Below, one piece after another: positions 49,262 to 58,800 of a stretch of DNA of 64,000 nucleotides. Under the pieces are notes generated by a model. The model was not told the DNA's origin. It did no database searches and was given only the letters and a program-made list of their open reading frames with translations. Each line of letters opens with the position of its first letter. The first letter of the stretch is position 1. The stretch comes from Isochrysis galbana (Eukaryota; Haptophyta; Isochrysidales; Isochrysidaceae), in NCBI GenBank assembly GCA_018136815.1, contig CM030931.1:6082148-6146147 (forward strand), written 5' to 3'. The position numbers were made by a program, and so were the translations under genes.

Positions 49262-50534
49262 GCAAACAGGCAGCGTACTGAGGGTCCTCAAAGCCTGTTG
49301 GCTGCTGAACGTATAGCGGATTATCGTCGTTATCGGCTGATGAGAACGCTTTAACTGTGTCAACCTCAAGCAAGTCATCATCGGCAGTATTGGCAGCGGC
49401 CAAAAATAGTCGAGTACTCTCATGTCGCAGAGTTCCACAGAGCGTCTCCGTAAAATCCACGCCTGGGACTTGACTGTAGCCACATGCCACCCAGCGAGCC
49501 TTGAAGCGATCAACAGAACCATCAGCGTTGTATTTTACCTTGAAACCCCACTTTCCTCTCATTGGTTTGCGTCCGCTTGGTATCTCTTTCGCAGTAACGA
49601 GTCGCCACGCCCTGTTGATCTCATGCTTCCCTCGAACATCTTCGGCCATAGCTTCTCGCCATTTCTCACCATAAATGGGGTCCTCAACGGCTTCGCGAAA
49701 GGTGCGAGGCTCAGGAATCGGTCCCTCGAACGAAACGGCCGCCGAGAGAGCTGAAAGCAACTCCCCCACGGCGCGACCGGGCGCGGCGGACAGCGGCGCA
49801 GAAACGAGACGGACGGACGCAGAGGGACCAGAGGGAGAATCAGCGGAACGGGCCGGTTGGGTAAGAGTGGCGGGGCCAACGGGGCGGGCGGGGAGTGGAG
49901 GCGGCGGCTCTCTCTCTTGAGAAGAGAGACGGAGAGACGGGAGGGAGAGAGCCGCGAGCGGCGGACGAGGCTCGCGAGAATCAGCCAAGCCGGACGAATA
50001 CGATGTGAAAGTGGTTTCTCGAAAATCCACATCGCGAGCGGTGGTGATACGACGGAGCGAGGGGATCCACACGAAGTACCCCCGGCGGCGAGAGTCCCAG
50101 CCGAGGTGAACGGCAGGCAAGCGACGGGGGGCGAGCTTGTGAGGTATATCCGCGTCGCGGACATTTACGAAACAATCGCAGAGCATCACGCGGAAGCGAT
50201 CGAGCGGAGGGAGAGAACGAGAGGGGTCAGCGCGAGACCATGGGGCAGCGGGGGGGTCGAATGCAAATGAAGGAAGCGAGTTTGCAATAGAAACGGCTTG
50301 AGTCATCAAGAAAGGCCAGAAAGACAACTGCATCTGGTCTCCCCCAGCGTGCGCAAGCATCACCCGGACGGCACGCAAGAGAATTCCCCACGCGCGCTCT
50401 GCAACGCCATTCGTCTCGTGCACATCGGCCACGGAGTAAGATCGGCGAATCCCTAGTTCGGAACAGAAAGAATCAATAGTCGCTGAAGATGCCCTTGAGA
50501 GTGGGTAGCATGAACAGAGAATGCGAGAACACAC
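49262..50534 (-). pseudogene. Copia pol remnant: integrase end and RT start
   Basis: Minus-strand frame. Integrase C-terminal half (SELGIRRSYSVADVHETNGV AERAWGILLRAVRVMLAHAG, PHKLAPRRLPAVHLGWDSRRR GYFVWIP), a Pro/Ser-rich linker, then reverse transcriptase beginning (MRGKWGFKVKYNADGSVDRF KARWVACGYSQVPGVDFTET, LEVDTVKAFSSADN, PLYVQQPTGFEDPQ). The frame ends abruptly before the YxDD motif; everything downstream is lost. The integrase catalytic N-terminal part is also degraded. Confidence 0.85.
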
Positions 50535-50963
50535 TTATCCTCAGCGCGGGTGAAATCGGTCTTGGCATTGGGAGGCGGTAGGGCCCGGGGGCCCGGGTCA
50601 CGACGAGCCCAAAGAGCACCCGCGCAGTGGGAGTCGCCGGCTGATCCCGCCATCGTGAGAACTTGTGGGACTTTGTCAAAAAAAGTCTGCTCGGCCAACT
50701 TCCCCCCTCCTTCAAACAAGGTAGAGGGTATCCCGAAGGTCGGCGCGAGTGGCGAGAACGGCGCGGGGCCGGCGAGGGGGGTCGAGACGGGCCTCAGAGG
50801 CCCCGAGAGACGAGAGACGAGCCCATCCAAAGGGATGGGGGAGGCCCAAACATTTGAGGGATGAGTGGTCGAGAGAAGCCCAAGGGGTAATTCGGGCATG
50901 TGGAGGTCGAGGACGGTCGAGATCGAGCGATGCGAGCGTTCGGATCGACTCGCGGGGGTACCA
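50535..50963 (-). pseudogene. Copia 5' internal region, degraded
   Basis: Between the primer-binding site and the integrase remnant the minus strand carries broken frames without recognisable gag, protease or zinc knuckle. Length (about 430 bases) is far below a normal gag-protease region, so a large deletion is inferred. Confidence 0.55.
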
Positions 50964-51142
50964 TGTTCGAATAGAGCGCGTGGGACAGCCGTGGGCAGGC
51001 CCATACCGAGTAGCGAGACGAGGGCTAGATGTAGCATGGTCTTAGCGACGCAAGGAGGGGGACGAGATCGGAGGACACCCAATTAAGCGCACACCAAGGC
51101 ACATGGGGACTATGAGCCCCTTCTACTACAAAACTCCAGACA
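50964..51142 (-). mobile_element. Copia 5' LTR, TGYCTGGAG subfamily, 179 bp
   Basis: On the minus strand the block starts TGTCTGGAGTTTTGTAGTAG AAGGGG and ends CTATTCGAACA, giving TG...CA ends. TGGTACCCCCGCGAGTCGATCC follows at once as primer-binding site. It matches 23439-23623 throughout. Its outer end lies 182 bases from the RPL13 start codon. Confidence 0.85.
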
Positions 51143-51324
51143 CATCTACTCTCTCTACTCTATTCCTGTGTCGCGAATCCTCTCCTAGGGCCTCGTGTCC
51201 CTCGCGAGTAAAACAAAATTCGTTGGGGAGAAGCTTTCTTGGTCAACTTCGCATCGCACGTCGCCCTCAGTGGTCTGCCTGTCGCCCTGCGCCCCGCTCG
51301 TGGCCTGCAGAGAAGCCGGCGAGG

Positions 51325-51924
51325 ATGGTGCGCCACAACAATGTCGTCCCCAACCAGCACTTCCACAAGACTCTGTGGCAGGACCACGTGAAGACCTGGT
51401 TTGACCAGGCCGCGCGCAAGAAGCGCAGACGCCTGGCTCGCGCCAAGAAGGCTGCTGCGCTTGCTCCGCGGCCCGTTGGTCTGCTGCGGCCCGCTGTGCA
51501 CCCGCCCACAGTCAAGTACAACTACAAGCTGCGCCAGGGCCGTGGGTTCACCTTTGCTGAGCTCAAGGAGGCTGGGATCAAGAAGAAGGAGGCTCTCAGC
51601 ATTGGTATTGCAGTCGACCACCGCCGGCGGAACCGCTCAGCAGAGTCGCTGCAGCTGAACGCGCAGCGCCTGAAGGAATACAAGGCCGCGCTCATCCTTT
51701 TCCCCAAGAAGCGTGGCAAGCCCAAGGCGGGCGATTCGGGCAAGGAGGAGCTCGCCGCAGCGCAGCAGGTCTCGGCGAAGACCGTGCTGCCGATGCCGGC
51801 CATCGAGAAGGGCGAGGAGGCAATGACAATTACTGCGGAGATGAAGGCGGACAACGTCTTCCACAAGCTGCGCGTCGCTCGCGCGGACTATCGCCTCTTT
51901 GGCATTCGGCAGCGCAACCAGTGA
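51325..51924 (+). CDS. RPL13: 60S ribosomal protein eL13
   Basis: 199 residues from an ATG that gives MVRHNNVVPNQHFHKTLWQD. Matches eL13 across its length: TWFDQAARKKRRRLARAKKA, APRPVGLLRPAVHPPTVKYN, LRQGRGFTFAELKEAGIKKK, AVDHRRRNRSAESLQLNAQR LKEYKAALILFPKK, and a C-terminal ADNVFHKLRVARADYRLFGI. Single exon. Part of the large cytosolic ribosomal subunit. The frame is open upstream to 51103, but that part overlaps the copia LTR and is not protein-like. Codon use is strongly biased to C/G-ending codons, as expected for high expression. Confidence 0.97.
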   Translation: MVRHNNVVPNQHFHKTLWQDHVKTWFDQAARKKRRRLARAKKAAALAPRPVGLLRPAVHPPTVKYNYKLRQGRGFTFAELKEAGIKKKEALSIGIAVDHRRRNRSAESLQLNAQRLKEYKAALILFPKKRGKPKAGDSGKEELAAAQQVSAKTVLPMPAIEKGEEAMTITAEMKADNVFHKLRVARADYRLFGIRQRNQ

Positions 51925-52439
51925 GTTATTGCCCGCCACTCTTACTTTGATGAGTCTCAGTCTAGATATCTTGCCCAGGAACATGCCTGCTACTCTTTCT
52001 GCCATTCTGTATATGCACAAGACAATTTTCCCTTGACCAGTTTCCGATCCCTCTCCCGCTCTCAATCCTCCTCAGGCTCGCGGCTGCCGCCAAGGAGTAA
52101 ACTTCAGCCGCGTAACTAGCTGTTCGCGTTCTTGTCCTTTTGCACTCCGGGGGTCTTGGAGTAACTAACGAGTTCCAATGGCAGAGACCACAAAGCTGTT
52201 GTTCGGGTTGTGGTTTGAGCATATTTGTTCTCGAGAGGGTGTGCTCCAAGACTGAGGTGATTGCGCGTTCGCTGAGGCGCGATGTGGTGTCGCTGCCCTC
52301 CAATGATTGAGGGATAGACTTCTAGCTTCTAGGAGGTGGGTTACCATGGTGCGGGCAAGGCACGTGCAACATCCAACGTACGAGGAACAACACTATCATC
52401 ATGTCGTCTAAAGGGGTTGTGTGTTGTGTGTGTCGGTCG
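51925..52439. other. 3' flank of RPL13
   Basis: No coding signal. This stretch likely holds the RPL13 3' UTR and terminator; I see no canonical AATAAA. Confidence 0.35.
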
Positions 52440-52962
52440 TGTTCGCTCCGAGGGAGTAAAAAAAACCTTTTAATATTCTCGCCTCACGCGTCGCCTAGTC
52501 ATGTACTATGTTACGACGCCTTCACTCCTCTCCTGTCCCTCCACAACCTGCCTTGCTTGCGGCGCCTCCCCTCATGCACTAAGCACTAATAAGGGGCCCG
52601 GGTTGTGGGGGGTGGTTGGATGTGGCGGGCTGTCCCGGTCCTTTGCGGTGAGATTCTCGTCTCCCTCCTGTTCCGCTAAGTGGCCAGGTTGGTTCCGTGC
52701 ATTGTAGTCGGTCTATGGGTGTCGTTTGGGCGCCGTCGTTTTTGTTCCTTCGGTGTTTTTCGTCTTTGTACGTTGTTTTCGGGTCTCGCGATTCGCGATT
52801 CTTAGGCTAGTCTGTTGGTGATGTCTAGCGTGTGGGCCACGAGTTTGAGGTTGTCTCCCAGCGTGAGTCTGCCTTTTCTATCTTCGGTGAAAACGGGTGC
52901 ACTCAGCTCGATTTTGCTCTTGATTTTTGGCTTCCTTCGTCCCTGAGTCGCCCTCTGGGTGC
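52440..52962 (-). mobile_element. LINE 3' end, inverted
   Basis: Minus-strand LINE: ORF2 tail at 52962-52800 (complement reads AAAAATCAAGAGCAAAATCG AGCTGAG ... GATAGAAAAGGCAGACTCACGCTGGGAGAC; frameshifted), then 3' UTR (CACTTAGCGGAACAGGAGGG, CACAACCCGGGCCCCTTATT) to GAGGCGAGAATATTAAAAGG plus T run at 52445. Similar in layout to the plus-strand copy at 34.4-34.9 kb. Confidence 0.72.
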
Positions 52963-53075
52963 GGAATGAGCATCGTGTTTCCGTCGGCTTTGTCGCATCC
53001 GCGATCGACCTTTTTGTTTTAGAAGTTGTTTGCGTTTCTGTGTCCCCTCCTTCCTCCTTGCAGACTAGTCGCTAG

Positions 53076-53609
53076 TCACCGTCGCAGGATCCTACATTCG
53101 CCCTCTTTGCCCTCGCCTCCTTTGCGCGCCTCCCTTGTCGCCTGCTTGCCCCTCACCGGGCTTACCTCCTTAGGTCCGCGTGGCACTCGGCGACCCGCGC
53201 GTGCGGCAGCATTACCGGACGCTGCTGCTCCCCGAGGCTCCTCCATCGACTCGGCTGGCTCCTCGACATCCGCAACCCGCGCGATGGGAACAAGAAGACC
53301 TGGAGCGTCCGACGCACAGTCCTCGTTCTCCTCTTCTCCTCCCACAGGCTTGGAGTCCTCGTCGGTGGTGGTGGTGGTGGCCTCATCGGTCGGGGAAAGG
53401 GCCTCCTCCTCGGCATCAGGAACGCGAACAGGATCCGCCTCCTCCGCCGCGCCATTGGAGCAGGAAGAGGAACGAGTCGTGCGAGCAGCGCTTGCGCTCG
53501 GCGTCCAGTCGACAGGTGGCTGTGTCGAGCGAGTCGAACGAAACCAGCGAGCAGGAGCACGAGAGGAGAGGACGGAGGACCGTACCGATGCGCGCCGAGT
53601 CGCCACCAT
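53076..53609 (-). other. Acidic gag-like ORF, unproven
   Basis: A 177-residue frame beginning MVATRRASVRSSVLSSRAPA, acidic in the middle (DAEEEALSPTDEATTTTTDE, GGEEENEDCASDAPG), with a basic end (PRGPKEVSPVRGKQATREAR KGG). Composition resembles N-terminal gag of some algal gypsy elements, but no capsid or knuckle is seen. Other frames are also open because of the high G/C. Probably not a host gene. Confidence 0.3.
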
Positions 53610-53879
53610 CGTGAGGAAGACGAGGGCGAGGAGAGAGCTGGAGGGTGAGCGAGGAGGAGGAGGGAGGCAGGCAGTAGGAGCCGTCTCTCTCTGGTAGGTC
53701 GATGAGAGGGGGAGGAGGGGACCCGGGGGAGGGGGCCCGGGGGGAGGGGAGAGACCCCAAGACCTATCGATTGTTTACGTTAGTGTTTTCGCAATATACG
53801 GTAATATTTTCTCCGGTCCCAGGGGTGCCCCCGCGGTTCCCGACCGCCTCTGCGTCCAGAGTCCCCCCGCGGAAAGAGT

Positions 53880-54195
53880 GAACGCACGGCGTGCACCTTC
53901 CTGGAAGTTGCTATGCGCACGCACGGCGCCCCGCGGGGGGGGGAGCCGATGTGCATACGCACGGCGTGCACAATGATTGCAAGCAATCACACGTGCTGCG
54001 CAAACGAAACATCTCGTATATGGCTACTTTACGTTAATGTGGGCCTTAGGGAAAAAAGTTTCTATGCGCACGCACGGCGCCCTCGCGAGGGGGGAAGTCG
54101 ATGCGCATACGCACGGCGTGCACAATGATTGCAAGTAATCACATGTGCTGCGTAAACGAAACAGGAAAAAGTTTCTATGCACATCTCGTATACGG
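53880..54195. repeat. Repeat D, two units
   Basis: Each unit carries GTTGCTATGCGCACGCACGG CGCC, the CCGCGGGGGG or CTCGCGAGGGG block, GATGYGCATACGCACGGCGTGCACAATGATTGCAAGYAATCAC, then TGTGCTGCGYAAACGAAACA. Unit starts near 53905 and 54060. Diverged from the units at 6.65-7.05 kb in the spacer but identical in the palindromic core. Confidence 0.65.
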
Positions 54196-54474
54196 CGATT
54201 AGCTTTGTTTTGTACCACTGTTGTTAATAACTAAAAAAGAAAACAGATATGTTGAAAAACCACCTGGTCCTCTTTTGACGGAACGCGACTTTTCCTCCTT
54301 GCGTGCTCCTATGTATTGTTTAGGCTTTGTTTGCTTAGGTATTGTTCTTCTTCTGTGACTCGGATTTCTTTGGGCGTAGGGCCGTCCGTTTGTCGGGGCC
54401 CAAGGCCCAAGGCGGTCATTGTTTCGCAGGTTTTGGGCGTCTTCTTGCGCGGGCGGGGGTGTCAGGTTATTGAG

Positions 54475-54690
54475 TACGTTCGTTGCTTGCGTGTTTCACG
54501 ATGCAGTCCCATGATTCGAGGAATGGTTCTTTATTTATGTATCGTACGCCCTTCGTGCGTGAATATTGGGGGAAGTGTTCTAGGTACGGCGCGCATTCGT
54601 CTTTAGTGTAAGGGATGGCGAGTGCGACGTCTTTGTATACGTTGTGTATGACTTTCGTGTGAAGGGCTCGAGTTGCACCTCCTTAGCTAG
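54475..54690 (-). pseudogene. Retroelement-like coding fragment
   Basis: A roughly 70-codon minus frame: ALHTKVIHNVYKDVALAIPY TKDECAPYLEHFPQYSRTKG VRYINKEPFLESWDCIVKHA SNERTQ. It looks coding but has no neighbours. Possibly LINE or gypsy debris; unassigned. Confidence 0.3.
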
Positions 54691-54717
54691 GCCACATTGT
54701 CTCCCGACGTGGCCTAG

Positions 54718-54806
54718 AGATGGACCCCAAGAAAGTCGAGGCGGTGCGCTCGATTGACCCGTGTCACATTAATTCGCTCGAGAAAGTCCGCTCGTTGGGG
54801 CGAGGG
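54718..54806 (+). pseudogene. Ty3/gypsy RT-RNase H connection fragment
   Basis: MDPKKVEAVRSIDPCHINSL EKVRSLG fits the segment between gypsy reverse transcriptase and RNase H (D-P-K-K-V ... L-R-x-L-G). A G homopolymer of about 18 follows at once and ends the similarity. Confidence 0.55.
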
Positions 54807-54829
54807 GGGGGGGGGGGGGGTTAAAACCC

Positions 54830-54950
54830 ACCATTTTCCTCGGGAGTTTTTCGTGGCGCTAGTGGCGGCAGGTGAGCCCCCCGGGAGCTTTCATGGGTCA
54901 TGGGCTTGGGCTTGGGCTTGGGCGGACGGTCAAAGAATGCAGCCCCCCCC
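54830..54950 (-). repeat. Repeat E copy, inverted
   Basis: CCCGGGAGCTTTCATGGGTC ATGGGCTTGGGCTTGGGCTT GGGCGGACGGTCAAAGAATG is the inverse of GACCGTTCTCCAAAGCCCA ... AAACTCCCAGGGGG at 24.92 kb, with a small TTGGGC tandem expansion (three copies). Confidence 0.5.
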
Positions 54951-55319
54951 CACATGTTAGTAGTTATAAATAAATCACTGATTGACCGCACTACCCGCTG
55001 TCTATAGGTTGGTAGGTTGTAGGTTTGTTTGTTGTTTGTGATTTCGCCCTGTTCGCTAGGTAGGATGGAGTTCATCATAATGGGTTTCGCGTTCGAGTTC
55101 GAAATTTATTTATTTGGGTAGCTTGTACTATGCACCAAAAGTGTCGCCCCCAAATCCACCCTTCCAAATCGCCGGACCCAATGTCAAATGTCGCGGAGTT
55201 GTATGTAGTGGCCTAGATGATCTAGATGCTAGATGCTAGATCTAGATGCTAGCTATGGTAGATGGGGATGGGAAATACAGCGAGGGGGGTTCCAAATGTA
55301 GTGGTAGTGGGGTAGTGGA

Positions 55320-55625
55320 GATTGAGGTGACCTCTCGGCGGAGGTACCGCGTGAGAAGAATTACAGCGTCGTAGGACATCTTGTTAGCTAGCATCCCTAG
55401 CCACATACACGGGACAAGCCATGCACCAGCCGCGCACACCTACGCGAGACGAATGTCAGCGTGTCAGCGTCGGCAATGGCAACATGGCAACGGAGCTCCT
55501 ACCCCGACATGTAGGTGTGCGCGGTTGGTGCATGGCTTGTCCCGTGTATGTGGCTAGGGATGTTAGCTAACAAGGTGTCCTACGACGCTGCAAATTCTTC
55601 TCACGTGGTACCTCCGCCGAGAGGT
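55320..55625. mobile_element. Head-to-head pair of copia LTR ends
   Basis: Left arm (about 55330-55440, minus) and right arm (about 55508-55622, plus) are near-perfect inverted copies of the LTR 3' half plus primer-binding site: ACCTCTCGGCGGAGGTACC, GCGTCGTAGGACA, TTGTTAGCTAGCATCCCTAG, GGGACAAGCCATGCACC. About 70 unrelated bases separate them. The tip GTCCCTCAGCACTAAGGTTA TACTCACACAACAAG at 55679-55713 is a third, inverted LTR piece. The palindrome ends about 200 bases from the next gene's ATG. Confidence 0.7.
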
Positions 55626-55822
55626 TATACTCACACAACACCAACACCTACGTCTCGCGGTGGCGGTAGGAGCCCGGGTCCCTCAGCACTAAGGTTATAC
55701 TCACACAACAAGAACCCCTCTCCTCCGCCTGCAAGTGGCCCGCCGCCACCTCCTGACGAGCCGACGCTCGCGCGCGCGGCACGCCGAGACCCCCACGGCG
55801 TGGATGCGCTGTCGAGCGTGAG

Positions 55823-58800
55823 ATGAGCGGGGACAGCGCGTGCGACGCGCTTGGCATGGTCCTCTACGCTCTGAGGCACCACACGCAGCTATGCCGCTTC
55901 GCCTCGTGCGATCCGCAGTGGCTGCCGGCTCGATGCGACTTTCACCCCGAGATGCAGCAAAAATTGCGAGACCAGCTACCACAGCATGTCGCGCAGGTGA
56001 TCCATCTGGGGGAGCGCGCGCAATGGGGAAGGATGCATGTTCGCGTACGCGTGCCGCTCTCGGACCAGTGGTCACGCTTCTTCAGTGACCAAGTTGGTGG
56101 CGCTCGATATCCAAGTACAGATATCGTAATCGCTAGGTGCACAGAGCCAGTGGCCACTTGGCTTCCGGGACTGCTCGTTCATTTCCCAGCGCTAGCACGG
56201 TTGCGAATATTTCTGTACGAGACGTGCAGCAGTTTGCGACGCTCGACTTCCCAGAGTTGGGCTACACCATGGGCGTACTGGTTGGACGTACCAATCATTC
56301 GGAGATCGGTTGAGAATCGTGGCTTTGAATCTGCTGTGTATCTGAGGCATATGGTCCTAGCAGCAGAAGCGGACGATCTTGCCGAAACCACATTATTTCT
56401 GCAAGCAGGTTGGCAGGAGCACACACGAAAGCTTCTGGCCTGCGATTGGCTCGAAAACTTCATGGCAAAGGCTCCATTTATGCAGTACGGTGCGAGGTAC
56501 AGCACGCTCGAGGGGAATGGCTGTTGGGATGTTTGCATGTCACACCACGTGTGGGCGGTAGCTCTTCCTGGTCATGACCCACTCCGTGCTGCATCCGCCA
56601 GCTACGCCATTTTTCATGCGCACCGCCATAGGATTAAGGCTCTGGGGCTGCGGGCACTGAAAACTACGCTAGATGTTGCCACCATGCGATCCCTTGAGTT
56701 GAGAGCAAGACTTTGTGGGTCGTCATTGCCCTGGTGTCCTGGGCATGGCTGCAACAAGCGGCTCAGCAAAGAGTACGGATTTGCGCAGGCTCGTCTCTAC
56801 TGCAACGACAGTGGGAAGCTCGCGGGAATCGGCCTAGAGTTGGGGTGGCACGTGTTGTTGGGCGAGCCCGACGCTCTTCCTCTCGATCGTGCTCCATTAA
56901 GTGAGGTCGCTTCCTCATTTTTTCCACCGAAAGGAGGGCCCTGGCGTCCGCCGCTGACGACTCCTTGCGGGACAAGCGGCAGTTGGGAAGGTGAAGGGAA
57001 CAATACTCGGATGACCACTCGCTTGAAACGAGTCCTATTGCGGCTTGTGAATAGTGGGTTGCTCCTGCTATCTTCGAAGAACCACTCCGTGCTCGGCCCT
57101 GCTGGTCGTTCAACCTTGCGTTACATCTTTCACAATCGTTCGCTGGCTCGGACGAGGAAGAAAAATATGCTGCCTCATAAATCGCATTCCGCAAGGTGGG
57201 AGTCCGAAGAAACGTATTTGCTCAGTACTATGACCGGCTGGGATACCCATTCGCAGCAAGAGCGAATCGTGTACTCTCAGCCGTTCACTCAGGAAAGAGT
57301 AAACCGAGGATTCGCCAAAAGTCAGCCAATAGGCGGATTGCACACTCTCCCCTCGTCTATAGTGCTGCAGCAAACCCTGCGGGCCCCGCCTTCACCTTGT
57401 TGTCGTTGGGTGAAGACAACACAACGTCAACCTCGCCACACCACGTGCGGCGAAGCAGATGAGCGCGAGCCGGGATGGTGGCGCTCTTCCTCGAGCAATG
57501 TGACCACAAACGTGCTCCACATTCGTATGAACCACGGTTCTGCAGGTTTCTTCGCCTATCTACTTTTTGCGCTCAATCAGCTCGCATTCGCACAGCGGCA
57601 AAAGCTGATGGCATATGTTGATTTCGGTCGATGTACTGTGAACGGCCACGATCACTACTCCTCAGGCGGTGCAAATCTCTACTTCGATGGCACCGCTGGG
57701 CCAAACATGTGGGACTACTATTTCGAACCCGTATCTACGTACCGACCCGGCCTCAAAGGCTTCCAAGGGCGCGCTTTGCCGAGCAAGACACTTTGGCGGC
57801 TCCACCACAAGGAATCACAGTCGATATTTGCCTATTACTACGGCATGTACTCGTACAAACGCGCATATGATGAGTCTTGGTATAGGACCATGCGCGAACG
57901 TGCAAGTAGATTGCTATTACAGTACGTTCGCCCACGAGCGCACATTGTGCAAGCAGTCGATCAATTTTGGTCCAGTCACTTTGCGCCGGGTGCATACGTT
58001 GTCGGTGTCCACATGCGAGGCACCGATAAAAAGGCAGAAATTGGTGGAGAGATCGTGCCACCACAACGATACATGTTCCACATCGATTCGCACCTCAGAG
58101 AGCGTCCCCACGCGCTCATCTTTTTGGCGACAGATTCGCCACTCTTCTTGAGGCTTATGCGCGAGCGTTACGGCGCAAAAGTATTTGCTCGAAACGCGCT
58201 GAGGAGCGAGAGAAATGCCTTCCTCGACCTTTTACCAGACGGGACCAATGCGCGCAAAGGTGCAGATGTCCTCATAGACTCCTTATTGCTATCTAGATGC
58301 AGCTTCCTTTTGAAGAGCTCATCAGCAGTAGGAGAGTTCGCCATATACTTCAATCTGTCACTCCATTCTAGAAGCTTGGATTTGCAATATACTGGCACCA
58401 ATCGTAGCACAGATCTCGACAAAGTGGACTCATCTGCTTCTATAACGATCGATTCACAGGGAGGCCGGTCGCGCGCCGTCACATGCACTTCTAGAGAAGT
58501 GCTAGCCATGCACACTGACATTTGTTCCACATTCCTACAGTGTGATCAGATTCAATCGCGTGCAATGGCAGCATGTCAAGTGCCACCAGAGATCATACGT
58601 CGCGCACAGTCGCTTTATGGTGCTTTTCGCATGGCCTATAATTCATTGCCAACGGCGGTGCAAGAAAGCCCAGATGAGTTTCAGTCACGGAGTTTTTGGA
58701 TTCATGAGCGGTATCCATCGAAATCTGTCGACCTGGTCGTGTCGAGATGCCATGAGCCCGTCCTCGATTTCCTTCAGATGCTCTATCCCTTTCTGGGCTC

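Noticed and set aside
51103-51324. N-terminal extension of eL13
   Set aside because: The first part lies in the copia LTR, and eL13 proteins begin at the ATG at 51325.
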